From Lysinibacillus capsici (lineage in GTDB: Bacteria > Bacillota > Bacilli > Bacillales_A > Planococcaceae), in the NCBI RefSeq assembly GCF_003367505.1, contig NZ_PXXX01000015.1, forward strand, positions 124,001 to 188,000: a stretch of 64,000 nucleotides of DNA. Reading direction: 5' to 3'. The notes under the pieces are model-generated. The model was not told the origin of the DNA, did no database searches, and saw nothing but the letters and a program-made list of their open reading frames with translations. Shown here piece after piece: positions 26,750 through 34,120 of this stretch; position 1 is the first letter of the stretch; every line of letters starts with the position of its first letter. The translations under genes and the position numbers were made by a program.

Positions 26750-27951
26750 CAAACTCTCAAAATGAATTTTATTTCCTTCGCTGCAGTGATTGCGTGATTT
26801 CTTGCTTCCTTCAAGGTTGCTCCCTCTGCAATGACATAGGCGTAACGATGACCCATCGATAAAGGTGGGGTGAGGAGGGTGCCTCTTCTCGGTTTGACAT
26901 ATACTTCAACGACGCCAGTTGACCTTGTCGCTCTTGCCTTGCCAATAACCTTTTCTAAAATTCCTCTACTTTCCACAATGACATATTTTGTATACACAAA
27001 TTTTTTATGTCTTGGTTGCAGATTAGGCTGTTCTCCTAGCAAAATCTTCAGTGTTTCTTCTACTAAACTAAAACCTAGAGCTGCTTGTAGCATATTATTC
27101 ATAGCGCCACCTGAAATTCGAGGATTGATCTCGATAAGTTTCCAACCATTTTGGGTTAATCGAAGCTCTAAGTGAAGAGCCCCATTCTCAATACCAAAGG
27201 CTTTCACGATGGAATGGAGTACCTCCTCGATGCCTGATTGGATGTCTTTAGGGGCTTTCACTAGAACACCATAGCCAGTAATGATAAATCGTTTTCCTTG
27301 CGTAATTTCTTGCTCAATTATACCAATGACATGTGGTTGTCGTTGATAAACAACCGCCTCTACTAAATATTGAGGGCCATCTAGATATTCTTCAATCATG
27401 ATGGTTTCATAGGGATTTTTACTGCGTAGTGCTTTGAGGTGGTTATTGAGCTGGTCGGCATCCGTTGCTAATAAGACATCTTTTGAGCCAGTTGATTTAG
27501 GAGATTTTACGATTAATGGAAAGGTTAAATTTTTAGCTATAGGTTCGTTCGGTTTCATGAGCGAAAATTTTGGTGAGTATGGTTGGTCTTGTAAAAACTT
27601 TCTTGTTTTTTCTTTATCCTCCATAGTTTCAATGGCACTGGAGGATGTATAGTTCTGACAAAATTCATCACATAGTATTGAAGCAATATGGACAAATGGA
27701 TCAACAAAACTAACGATACTTTTAATATTTAATCCAGCTTTTCCTAGTTTCTCAATTTCATCTTTCATGCTCTCGATATCAAAAGTATCAATGAGTATCA
27801 TTTTATGGATGTCGGGGTAGGCTCTGCGCTGCTGAAGTTGTTTTTCATTATTTGTGAAAAGTACTGTGAAGTAGCCTAATTTTTCTGCTGCCCTTGTTGC
27901 TTCACGACTAGACCCAGATTTGTTTGTACCGATAAATACAATGGCTTTCAG
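26749..27951 (-). CDS. ATP-grasp ligase (CarB/PurT-like fold)
   Basis: About 400 residues. Residues 1-110 form the N-terminal pre-ATP-grasp domain (KAIVFIGTNKSGSSREATRAAEKLGYFTVLFT). The central domain shows LTFPLIVKSPKSTGSKDV, TIMIEEYLDGPQYLVEAVV, and the metal-binding GALHLELRLTQNGWKLIEINPRISGG. The C-terminal part is LLTPPLSMGHRYAYVIAEGATLKEARNHA. Such enzymes join a carboxylate to an amine using ATP. The conserved N-terminus begins at a CTG codon at 27951, spaced 8 bases from AAGGAG; the only alternative is GTG 27960, which overlaps that site. It is convergent with the fusion gene and divergent from the next Mur ligase gene, apparently part of the same functional cluster. Confidence 0.85.
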   Translation of the reverse strand: MKAIVFIGTNKSGSSREATRAAEKLGYFTVLFTNNEKQLQQRRAYPDIHKMILIDTFDIESMKDEIEKLGKAGLNIKSIVSFVDPFVHIASILCDEFCQNYTSSSAIETMEDKEKTRKFLQDQPYSPKFSLMKPNEPIAKNLTFPLIVKSPKSTGSKDVLLATDADQLNNHLKALRSKNPYETIMIEEYLDGPQYLVEAVVYQRQPHVIGIIEQEITQGKRFIITGYGVLVKAPKDIQSGIEEVLHSIVKAFGIENGALHLELRLTQNGWKLIEINPRISGGAMNNMLQAALGFSLVEETLKILLGEQPNLQPRHKKFVYTKYVIVESRGILEKVIGKARATRSTGVVEVYVKPRRGTLLTPPLSMGHRYAYVIAEGATLKEARNHAITAAKEIKFILRV

Positions 27952-28100
27952 GTATATCACTCCTTCTATTGGTACTTAGATACTTAATCACCTTTATATA
28001 TATGCAATGAAATAGATTTCCTCTAGTTATGTATCTTGTCTACATCCAAGCAACTTTTAAAAGGTTACATATACTAGAAAAGAAAGGAGGGAGAAAAGAT

Positions 28101-29495
28101 ATGAAGCCTCTTTCGGTGAAAAATTTAGCAATGATTACGGCAGGCTATCTAGTGCACGGGTCAGAGGATACACTGATTCAGCATGGGGCTTATCGATTAA
28201 AGCAAGTGAAAAAGTCCAATACGGCCCTTTTTACAAGTAAACGTATTGTTAATTGGAAAAATCTTGAGCCACTTTCTCCTCTAGTGCTAGTGACCGATAG
28301 AGCTTATCGGCCAACTGACATTCCCAATCATGTCATTATGATACAGGTAGCGAATGCAGAAGAGGCCTATTGGAAATTTGTCCATTTTTATCGCAGCCAG
28401 TTTCATATTCCGATTGTCGCGATCACAGGTACATCAGGCAAAACAACGACAAAAGAGATGATTAAACATATTCTTTCGGCTGATCGGAAAGTGACTGCGA
28501 CGACATTGAGCAGCAATTCTAGAACGGCTTCTTTGCAATATTTACTGGGCATTGAGGATGAAACCGAGGCTGCCGTTTTTGAAACAGCAGTGGGCTCACC
28601 TGGAGACGTTACGAATGCAGGGAGATATTTCAAACCGACAATCGGTATTATTACGAATATCGGAGCCCATCATTTAAATTATTGCAAAACATTAGAAGGC
28701 TATATTCAAGCAAAGGGAGAAATGCTAGATATCATTCATCCAAAAGGTACATTAATTATCAATGCTGAAGATATGAATACGAAAAAAATAGATGTTTCGA
28801 GATTTCGTGGGCGTTTGATTAGGGTAGGAAAGCATGACTCCTGTGATTTTCGCGCAAGCCATATCCACTACTATCAAAAAGGGATGAAATTTATTCTGCA
28901 TCATGATAGAAAAAGCTATGACATACTTGTACCAGGGTTTGGAGAGCATCAGGTTTATAATGCTCTTGCTGCCATTGCCGCGGTCCATGATATGGGGATC
29001 CCTATTCCAGTCGCAGCACAACAGCTTCAATCATTCCGTCAATTAAAAAAACAACTGCAACTCTTTGAGGGCATTAATCATTCCATGTTATTGGATGATA
29101 CATGGAGTATTACAACCACTTCCTTAGAGGCTGCCTTAAAAGTGTTGAATGAATTAGGTGACGGAAAGAAAAAGATTGCGGTTATTGGTACGATTACCGA
29201 TTTAGGTTCATGGGGCTACATTATTCACGAACAGGCGGGTGAATTAATTCAACGTATTGGCGTGGATGTCCTGATTACCATTGGAGAACACGCAAGGATT
29301 ATGGCTGATCATGCAGTAAAGCTAGGATTTAGCGCGCCTGTTTATACATTTAAAAATAGTACGCTAGTCTATCCGTTATTGCAGAAGATTGTGGATGAAA
29401 ATACCATCATTCTCATAAAGGGAGATATGTATAGCGAACAGGTCTCTAAATTAGCAACGGAGCTAAAGCTAAAGCCTCCACCACCTGCTGATTAG
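28101..29495 (+). CDS. MurF-like Mur ligase family protein (copy 1)
   Basis: 464 residues. Residues 1-100 form a MurF-type N-terminal domain (MKPLSVKNLAMITAGYLVHGSEDTLIQHGAYRLKQVKKSNTALFT), with the usual S-T-D-S-R substrate motif absent. The P-loop is TGTSGKTTTKEM from residue 109, then AAVFETAVGSPGDV, GIITNIGAHHLNYCKTLEGYIQAKGEML, GFGEHQVYNALAAIAA and a C-terminal domain with IAVIGTITDLGSWG. AAAGGAGG precedes ATG 28101. A copy-2 paralog follows after 142 bases. It should form an amide bond between a carboxylate and an amino acid or peptide; true cell-wall MurF is normally encoded elsewhere with ddl, so this is probably a specialised ligase. Confidence 0.85.
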   Translation: MKPLSVKNLAMITAGYLVHGSEDTLIQHGAYRLKQVKKSNTALFTSKRIVNWKNLEPLSPLVLVTDRAYRPTDIPNHVIMIQVANAEEAYWKFVHFYRSQFHIPIVAITGTSGKTTTKEMIKHILSADRKVTATTLSSNSRTASLQYLLGIEDETEAAVFETAVGSPGDVTNAGRYFKPTIGIITNIGAHHLNYCKTLEGYIQAKGEMLDIIHPKGTLIINAEDMNTKKIDVSRFRGRLIRVGKHDSCDFRASHIHYYQKGMKFILHHDRKSYDILVPGFGEHQVYNALAAIAAVHDMGIPIPVAAQQLQSFRQLKKQLQLFEGINHSMLLDDTWSITTTSLEAALKVLNELGDGKKKIAVIGTITDLGSWGYIIHEQAGELIQRIGVDVLITIGEHARIMADHAVKLGFSAPVYTFKNSTLVYPLLQKIVDENTIILIKGDMYSEQVSKLATELKLKPPPPAD

Positions 29496-29637
29496 CTTCT
29501 TTCCATATAGGATATTGACTGTGCCACATAGAAGAGCTTTCTAATAAGGTATAGTAATTGATCAAAAAGCAGCACGCTAGATCAAGAGAAGAAATAAGTC
29601 ATCTACAAGATTGATAAAGAGAGGAGGCGTAGTACAC

Positions 29638-31023
29638 TTGCAATCCATTAGTGTGCAGAAACTTAGGAATGTCCTACAGGGAAAGCTCATTCACGGATCA
29701 GAACAATGGTCTGTTAAGCAGGCGATCTACTATAATCGGCATGATTTAACAAAGAGCCATTCGCTCCTGTTTGTTAGTCGAAACGATCAAATCAATTGGC
29801 AAGAGATTGATCGGAAAGGTCCGTCTCTTATCATATCCGATAAACCGTCTACAGAGTTAAAAAATGCACTGGAGAATACAACCGTTTTACAAGTGAAAAG
29901 TGTTGCACAGGCATATTGGACATTTATCGAGTATTATCGTGGGCTCTTTGAAATTCCCGTTGTGGCTTTAACAGGAACTTGTGGGAAAACAACGACAAAA
30001 GAGATGTTAAAACATATTGCTAGTAAGCATTGGCAAGTGCAAGCATCCATCAGTAGTAAAAACGAGCCAAGGCAATCATTACCTTATTTAACGGGCATTG
30101 ACGATAAAACACAAGCCGCTATCTTTGAATTAGGCTTAGGGAATACGGGGAATATTAAACATCAATGTATGATCTATCAGCCAACTATTGGCATCATTAC
30201 AAACATTGGTGTGCATCATCTAGATGGCTGTCTCAATTTGGAGGGCTATATTAAGGCTAAGGCAGAAATTGTGGAAGGCATTAAAGAAGATGGCACGTTA
30301 ATCATCAATGCTGATGATGCCAATACTAAAAAAATCTCATTGAAAAGATTTAAAGGGAAGATTATCAAGTTTGGCTTACAGGATACGGCAGATTACAAGG
30401 CTTCTAAAGTGGAGTTTGCCAATACGGGCATGAAGTTTGTTTTAGAGGTAGCGGATGAAACATACAATGTGTTTGTCCCAGGCTATGGAGAGCATCAGGT
30501 CTATAATGCCTTAGCCGCGATTGCAGCTAGCCATGAAATGGGGCTGACCATTCGTCAGGCAATCGCAGGACTAAGAACATTTAAACAGATGGCAAGACAT
30601 TTAGAGTTTACGACAGGACTTGGTGACAGTACGATTATTGATGATACATGGACAAATAACCCAACATCTGTAGAGGCAGCCTTAAAAGTGCTAGATACGG
30701 TGGGAAAAGACAAAAAGGTCATTCTTGTTTTAGGGGATATAAAGCGATTAGGCAATTTTGAAGAAAAATATCATCGCGAAATCGGCTCCATGGTAGCAGT
30801 AAGAAAGATCGATACATTGATTACCATCGGCAAAAGGGCAGAGAAGATTGCCGATCAAGCGCAAAAGGATGGAACCAGCGCAGAGGTTCATACGTTTAAA
30901 GAGGTAGCAGGCGTTTTAGAATTATTGAAACCAAAGCTAGATGCGGACACGATAGTTTTAATTAAGGGACCGATGTCTAGTAGATCCATGATCGAATTTG
31001 CCAATAAACTAAAAAACGCATAG
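29638..31023 (+). CDS. MurF-like Mur ligase family protein (copy 2)
   Basis: 461 residues and plainly paralogous to copy 1: LQSISVQKLRNVLQGKLIHGSEQWSVKQAIYYN at the N-terminus, P-loop TGTCGKTTTKEM from residue 112, AAIFELGLGNTGNI, GIITNIGVHHLDGCLNLEGYIKAKAEI, GYGEHQVYNALAAIAAS, and LVLGDIKRLGNFEEKYHREIG, which is closer to canonical MurF in the C-domain. The start is TTG 29638, placed by AGAGGAGG at 29620-29627. Again the N-terminal S-T-D-S-R motif is replaced (IYYNRHDLTKSHSLLFVS). It ends before a hairpin. Probably acts in sequence with copy 1 and the fusion protein. Confidence 0.85.
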   Translation: MQSISVQKLRNVLQGKLIHGSEQWSVKQAIYYNRHDLTKSHSLLFVSRNDQINWQEIDRKGPSLIISDKPSTELKNALENTTVLQVKSVAQAYWTFIEYYRGLFEIPVVALTGTCGKTTTKEMLKHIASKHWQVQASISSKNEPRQSLPYLTGIDDKTQAAIFELGLGNTGNIKHQCMIYQPTIGIITNIGVHHLDGCLNLEGYIKAKAEIVEGIKEDGTLIINADDANTKKISLKRFKGKIIKFGLQDTADYKASKVEFANTGMKFVLEVADETYNVFVPGYGEHQVYNALAAIAASHEMGLTIRQAIAGLRTFKQMARHLEFTTGLGDSTIIDDTWTNNPTSVEAALKVLDTVGKDKKVILVLGDIKRLGNFEEKYHREIGSMVAVRKIDTLITIGKRAEKIADQAQKDGTSAEVHTFKEVAGVLELLKPKLDADTIVLIKGPMSSRSMIEFANKLKNA

Positions 31024-31027
31024 AAAA

Positions 31028-31056
31028 AGGGTGTCTCAAAATGAATGAGACACCCA
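31028..31056 (+). terminator. Hairpin after Mur ligase copy 2
   Basis: GGGTGTCTCA and TGAGACACCC form a perfect 10-bp stem around AAATGAA; the downstream T tract is weak. No confident gene was seen in the 297 bases from 31057 to 31353; see the finding on a possible remnant frame there. Confidence 0.6.
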
Positions 31057-31353
31057 ATTCTTACTTATTTTAAAACACGCCGAGCTGTTACCCATGTTAT
31101 GCTTAAACTTTGTTTCACAACAGTTCGTAGTCATATTAATATATTGATTACTCCCTATAATAGATCCTCGTTTGTGTGATTTCTATTGGTAGAGATGAAT
31201 AATAAATCTACTTTTTGAAACTGAGATTTTTGAATACGTTTACCAACTAAAGCTTGTGTTTGCTAATTTATTCTTCAACTCAATACCATGTTTCTTAAAG
31301 ACATAGTAAGTAAAACCACTTGTAAAAGTCAGTGCACTTAACAGGGCGTAGAG

Positions 31354-32295
31354 TTATTTAGTAGAGATAACGCGCTTCGCAGTAATATAGTGTTGAGCAT
31401 AATAATCAACAAATAATACTCTTGTCATGACACCATCGGAATTAGGGATGATGATACGGTGATCGCCTGCATAAATCCCTACAAGAGAAGGTTTTTTTGA
31501 ACCTTTCACACTATTAAAGAAGACTAAATCACCCTTTTTCAAATTAGCACGCGCTACAGTTGATCCTTTGCTCATTAAACCGCTTAAAGAAGTTGATCCG
31601 AGTTTAACGCCACTTTTACGATAGATGAAATCGACAAATGCTGGAGCGGTAAAGCGTAGACTTGACTCATTTGTTGTCGAGCTAATCGATACTTTATTTT
31701 TATAAGTCAGCGCATTCTCAACAATTTTATCGCCTTTTGTTGCAGGGTTGGCTGATAGCAGAGTAGGTAATACTCTACGTGCCGATACATAGTTTTCTTT
31801 ATAATACGGCTTACTATTTAAATCAGAGATAACTATATTTTGTTTGGTATCAGCCATATGGATGATTTTATTGTCGCCAATATACATACCGACATGATCG
31901 GGATCAGTTCCCGTTTTTTTACTTTTAAAGAACACTAAATCGCCTTTTTGTAATTGGTTTCTCGCTACATAAGTCCCTTGCTGAATCATATAATTTTCAT
32001 TATACGTACCAAGGTCTACCCCGTTTTTCTCGAAGATGTACATTAAAAATGAAGCACAAGAAAATTTGTATGGGTATGTAGGCTTGTAAACCGAATTGCT
32101 GTATGTTGCTTGCCCCATTAAGCTTTTACCAGTCTGAATTAATTGGTCTGCTTTTGCAGCTACCGCCTGTGCGTTGTTCTGAGCATTTGTTGTCGCAGCC
32201 TCTACTTGTATTGGCTGGATCGCTGTTTGCACCATTCCAAATGAACTAAATCCAATTGTTAATGCAAGTGTTGTAGATAAAAATCGTTTATTCAT
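31354..32295 (-). CDS. Secreted two-domain NlpC/P60 protein, second domain degenerate
   Basis: 313 residues from ATG 32295, set by AGGAGG 8 bases upstream; the longer frame to 32349 lacks such a site. A signal peptide spans about residues 1-34 (MNKRFLSTTLALTIGFSSFG through VEAA). Domain 1 (about 50-175) has the catalytic Cys80 (KFSCASFLMYIF), His134 (DPDHVGMYIG) and His146 (KIIHMADT). Domain 2 (about 188-310) aligns with it but has Ala217, Leu and Ile at those places (RFTAPAFVDFIY, KPSLVGIYAG, RIIIPNSD). Active NlpC/P60 domains cut wall peptides; the second copy probably binds substrate. Acts outside the cell. Confidence 0.88.
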   Translation of the reverse strand: MNKRFLSTTLALTIGFSSFGMVQTAIQPIQVEAATTNAQNNAQAVAAKADQLIQTGKSLMGQATYSNSVYKPTYPYKFSCASFLMYIFEKNGVDLGTYNENYMIQQGTYVARNQLQKGDLVFFKSKKTGTDPDHVGMYIGDNKIIHMADTKQNIVISDLNSKPYYKENYVSARRVLPTLLSANPATKGDKIVENALTYKNKVSISSTTNESSLRFTAPAFVDFIYRKSGVKLGSTSLSGLMSKGSTVARANLKKGDLVFFNSVKGSKKPSLVGIYAGDHRIIIPNSDGVMTRVLFVDYYAQHYITAKRVISTK

Positions 32296-32506
32296 GTTGT
32301 GTAACCTCCTAAAGCATCTAGTAGGATTTCTCCTGTATACCTTTGCCATGGAAATAATCGTAGCATGAAAAAGTAGGGCTTCTGGGCGGTAAATGTTACC
32401 AGGGTAACTGAAGGGAGGGCTTCAACACTTGCTATAAAAGGCTTTATCAAGGGAATTTACAGTTTTATTACAAATGTTTCAGTAAGATGTAATATGGAAC
32501 AATTCC

Positions 32507-32537
32507 ATGAAAAAAGCTGCCCCAAAACGAGGCAGCT
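32507..32537 (-). terminator. Terminator of the VOC gene
   Basis: On the minus strand AAGCTGCC and GGCAGCTT form an 8-bp stem around TCGTTTTG, followed by TTTTTC, directly after the stop at 32537. Confidence 0.8.
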
Positions 32538-32902
32538 TACACGATTTTCTGTATCATTTCTACACGATTACCAAAGGGATCACGGAATTCAAAACGCTCG
32601 TAATGAGGAATAGGCACAGAATCGAGTATCTTGATTTGATGAGCTGCGAGTTTCTTCCGCCAATACTGAATATCCGCTACTTGATATGCAATATGCGCCT
32701 TTGTGGTCAAACGATCGAAGCCATCCTCTGTCCCTACATGGACCTCCTGTTGACCAAGCTGTAACCAAAATCCCCCACGTCCTTTAAGAGAGTCAGGCTT
32801 CTCTAATTCTTGAAGTCCTAAGACATGACAATAAAAATCCTTCCCTTGCTCCTCGCAACCTTTCGGAATTGTAATTTGCACATGATGTAAACCCATTATC
32901 AT
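32537..32902 (-). CDS. VOC/glyoxalase superfamily protein
   Basis: 121 residues: MIMGLHHVQITIPKGCEEQGKDFYCHVLGLQELEKP, then GGFWLQLGQQEVHVGTEDGF, HIAYQVADIQYW and FEFRDPFGNRVEMIQ. This is the paired beta-alpha-beta-beta-beta layout of the vicinal-oxygen-chelate fold, with metal-type ligands at His7 and Glu near 116. Members include dioxygenases, glyoxalases and fosfomycin or bleomycin resistance proteins; nothing specifies which. AAAGGGGG lies 10-11 bases before ATG 32902, and ATG 32896 is an alternative. Confidence 0.85.
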   Translation of the reverse strand: MIMGLHHVQITIPKGCEEQGKDFYCHVLGLQELEKPDSLKGRGGFWLQLGQQEVHVGTEDGFDRLTTKAHIAYQVADIQYWRKKLAAHQIKILDSVPIPHYERFEFRDPFGNRVEMIQKIV

Positions 32903-32957
32903 CTCAGACTGTCCCCCTTTTTTCTTAATTATAGATTAATTTCTAAATATTTGAAAT

Positions 32958-33340
32958 GGATGGGAGGATAGAATTTGAACTGGTGGATAGAACTTCAAAA
33001 GTGAAGGATAGAATTCTAAAACTGGCGGATAGAATCATCAAATGGAAGGATAGAGTTTAAACTAGTGGATAGAATTTCAAAAGTGAAGGATAGAATTCAA
33101 AAACTGGTGGATAGAATCATCAAATGGAAGGATAGAGTTTAAACTAGTGGATAGAATTTCAAAAGTGAAGGATAGAATTTAAAAACTGGTGGATAGAATC
33201 ATCAAATGGAAGGATAGAGTTTAAACTGGCGGATAGAATCATCAAATGGAAGGATAGGGTTTAAACTGGTGGATAGAACTTTAAAAGTGGAGGATAGCGC
33301 TTCAAATTAAGTGGATAAAACCTCAAAAGAGAGGGGTAGA
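32958..33340 (+). repeat. 21-bp-period GGATAG repeat array (array 2)
   Basis: GGATAG starts at 32966, 32985, 33006, 33027, 33048, 33067, 33088, 33109, 33130, 33149, 33170, 33191, 33212, 33231, 33252, 33271 and 33292, with variants GGATAA at 33313 and GGGTAG at 33334. The step series is 21-21-21-19, giving a strict 82-bp super-unit that occurs three times and then breaks up. A typical unit is ACTGGTGGATAGAATCATCAA; flanks GTGAAGGATAGAATTTCAAA and TGGAAGGATAGAGTTTAAA alternate. It lies in the divergent gap between the VOC gene and the cobalamin riboswitch, and stops about 90 bases before the riboswitch. No frame across it is open on either strand for long. Confidence 0.93.
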
Positions 33341-33431
33341 GCTCTAAATCTAATCTTTAGAACTTTAAAAACCCAACATTTCTATTCTGTTAAGATTTAA
33401 TACTATGGTATAATAATAAAAACGGAATAAT

Positions 33432-33612
33432 AGGATAGAGGTACAAATTAGATTTTTTAATTTGTTTAAAAGGGAAGATCGGTGTGAATCCGACGCTGTC
33501 CCGCAACTGTAAATGGGAGCACATTTCAAAAGGCCACTGTTACGAGTCGTAATGGGAAGGTGAAAGGTGTGATGAACATAAGCCAGGAGACCTGCCTTTA
33601 TCTAGTACAGCC
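33432..33612 (+). ncRNA. Cobalamin (adenosylcobalamin-type) riboswitch
   Basis: The conserved core is complete: AGGGAAGATCGGTGTGAATCC from about 33471, CGCTGTCCCGCAACTGTAA, the GCCACTG element near 33534, GGGAAGG near 33554 and the B12 box AGCCAGGAGACCTGCC at about 33581-33596. Such RNAs bind B12 cofactors and switch off downstream expression. A small CCTA/TAGG hairpin (33619-33632) overlaps the GGGGG ribosome site of a 40-codon ORF, suggesting translational control. No B12 transport or synthesis gene follows; see findings. Confidence 0.95.
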
Positions 33613-33643
33613 AAAAAACCTACGCGGATAGGGGGTGTTGAGT

Positions 33644-33766
33644 GTGACTAGAGAAATTCTCCTGCATGCTCATAGTACGATGATTGCTAACAAGGTAGCT
33701 TCTATGAATAATAGAAAGCTTCTTTCCATATGGCAAACATCGTATTATGTCGTGTATTTGTCATAA
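33644..33766 (+). CDS. Small ORF directly behind the cobalamin riboswitch
   Basis: A 40-codon frame beginning GTG 33644 (MTREILLHAHSTMIANKVAS...) with AGGGGG about 8 bases upstream, ending at 33766. A terminator follows at once, so the riboswitch transcript may contain only this ORF. The product is not recognised; it could be a real small protein, a leader peptide or the 5' stub of a lost gene. Coding status is uncertain. Confidence 0.35.
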   Translation: MTREILLHAHSTMIANKVASMNNRKLLSIWQTSYYVVYLS

Positions 33767-33767
33767 A

Positions 33768-33801
33768 AGACATCTTTCTGATGAGGGAAAGATGTTTTTT
33801 T
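33768..33801 (+). terminator. Terminator downstream of riboswitch leader ORF
   Basis: ACATCTTTC (33770-33778) pairs with GAAAGATGT (33787-33795), followed by a run of seven T. It lies about 160 bases after the riboswitch core, so it is probably a normal terminator rather than the switching hairpin. Confidence 0.75.
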
Positions 33802-33828
33802 ATGGAAAAAATTAAAGGAGCGGTCCAC

Positions 33829-33996
33829 ATGAATCCACAAGTTGTTGAGTACTATGAAAGCTTATTCAAATTTGAAATTATGCAAGAGCCTAAACCCTTA
33901 AAGGAGCTTGTCGAACAATATGTTGGGCATGATGCTTCACATGAGCAATCTATTTTAGCAGCATACGCAAATGTTTTGAAAGAATTAAGAGGATAG
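33829..33996 (+). CDS. Small hypothetical protein (55 aa)
   Basis: 55 residues, MNPQVVEYYESLFKFEIMQEP through NVLKELRG, mostly helical and acidic, not recognised. ATTAAAGGAG lies 9 bases before ATG 33829, a strong ribosome site, and the gene is bounded by terminators on both sides. The frame is open upstream to 33730, but that part covers the terminator and is not likely to be translated. It could be expressed by read-through from the riboswitch transcript. Function unknown. Confidence 0.65.
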   Translation: MNPQVVEYYESLFKFEIMQEPKPLKELVEQYVGHDASHEQSILAAYANVLKELRG

Positions 33997-34005
33997 AGTA
34001 TGTTT

Positions 34006-34037
34006 GGCTACTTCGAAAAACGAAGTAGCCATTTTTT
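34006..34037 (+). terminator. Terminator after 55-aa gene
   Basis: GGCTACTTCG and CGAAGTAGCC form a perfect 10-bp stem around AAAAA, followed by ATTTTTT. Confidence 0.9.
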
Positions 34038-34051
34038 AATAAGCGCATGCT

Positions 34052-34115
34052 TTGACAATTAATAATAGTAGGCGTAAAATTTCGTTGAACAATTGTTTTG
34101 AACGTTTGTTCAAAA
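34052..34115 (+). promoter_or_regulatory. Sigma-A promoter and palindromic TetR-type operator
   Basis: TTGACA (34052-34057), a 17-base spacer and TAAAAT (34075-34080) form a near-ideal promoter. Just downstream, TTTTGAAC (34096-34103) and GTTCAAAA (34108-34115) make a perfect inverted repeat with a 4-base spacer, and an extra GAACAATTG lies before it. A repressor bound there would block the start of transcription, as expected for autoregulation by the TetR gene that follows. Confidence 0.75.
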
Positions 34116-34120
34116 AAGAG

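Noticed and set aside
32958-33340. CRISPR array
   Set aside because: Units are 19-22 bp with no conserved long repeat plus unique spacer, and no cas genes are nearby.
33730-33828. Longer start for the 55-residue gene
   Set aside because: The extension would be translated through a strong terminator hairpin; ATG 33829 has its own AAAGGAG.
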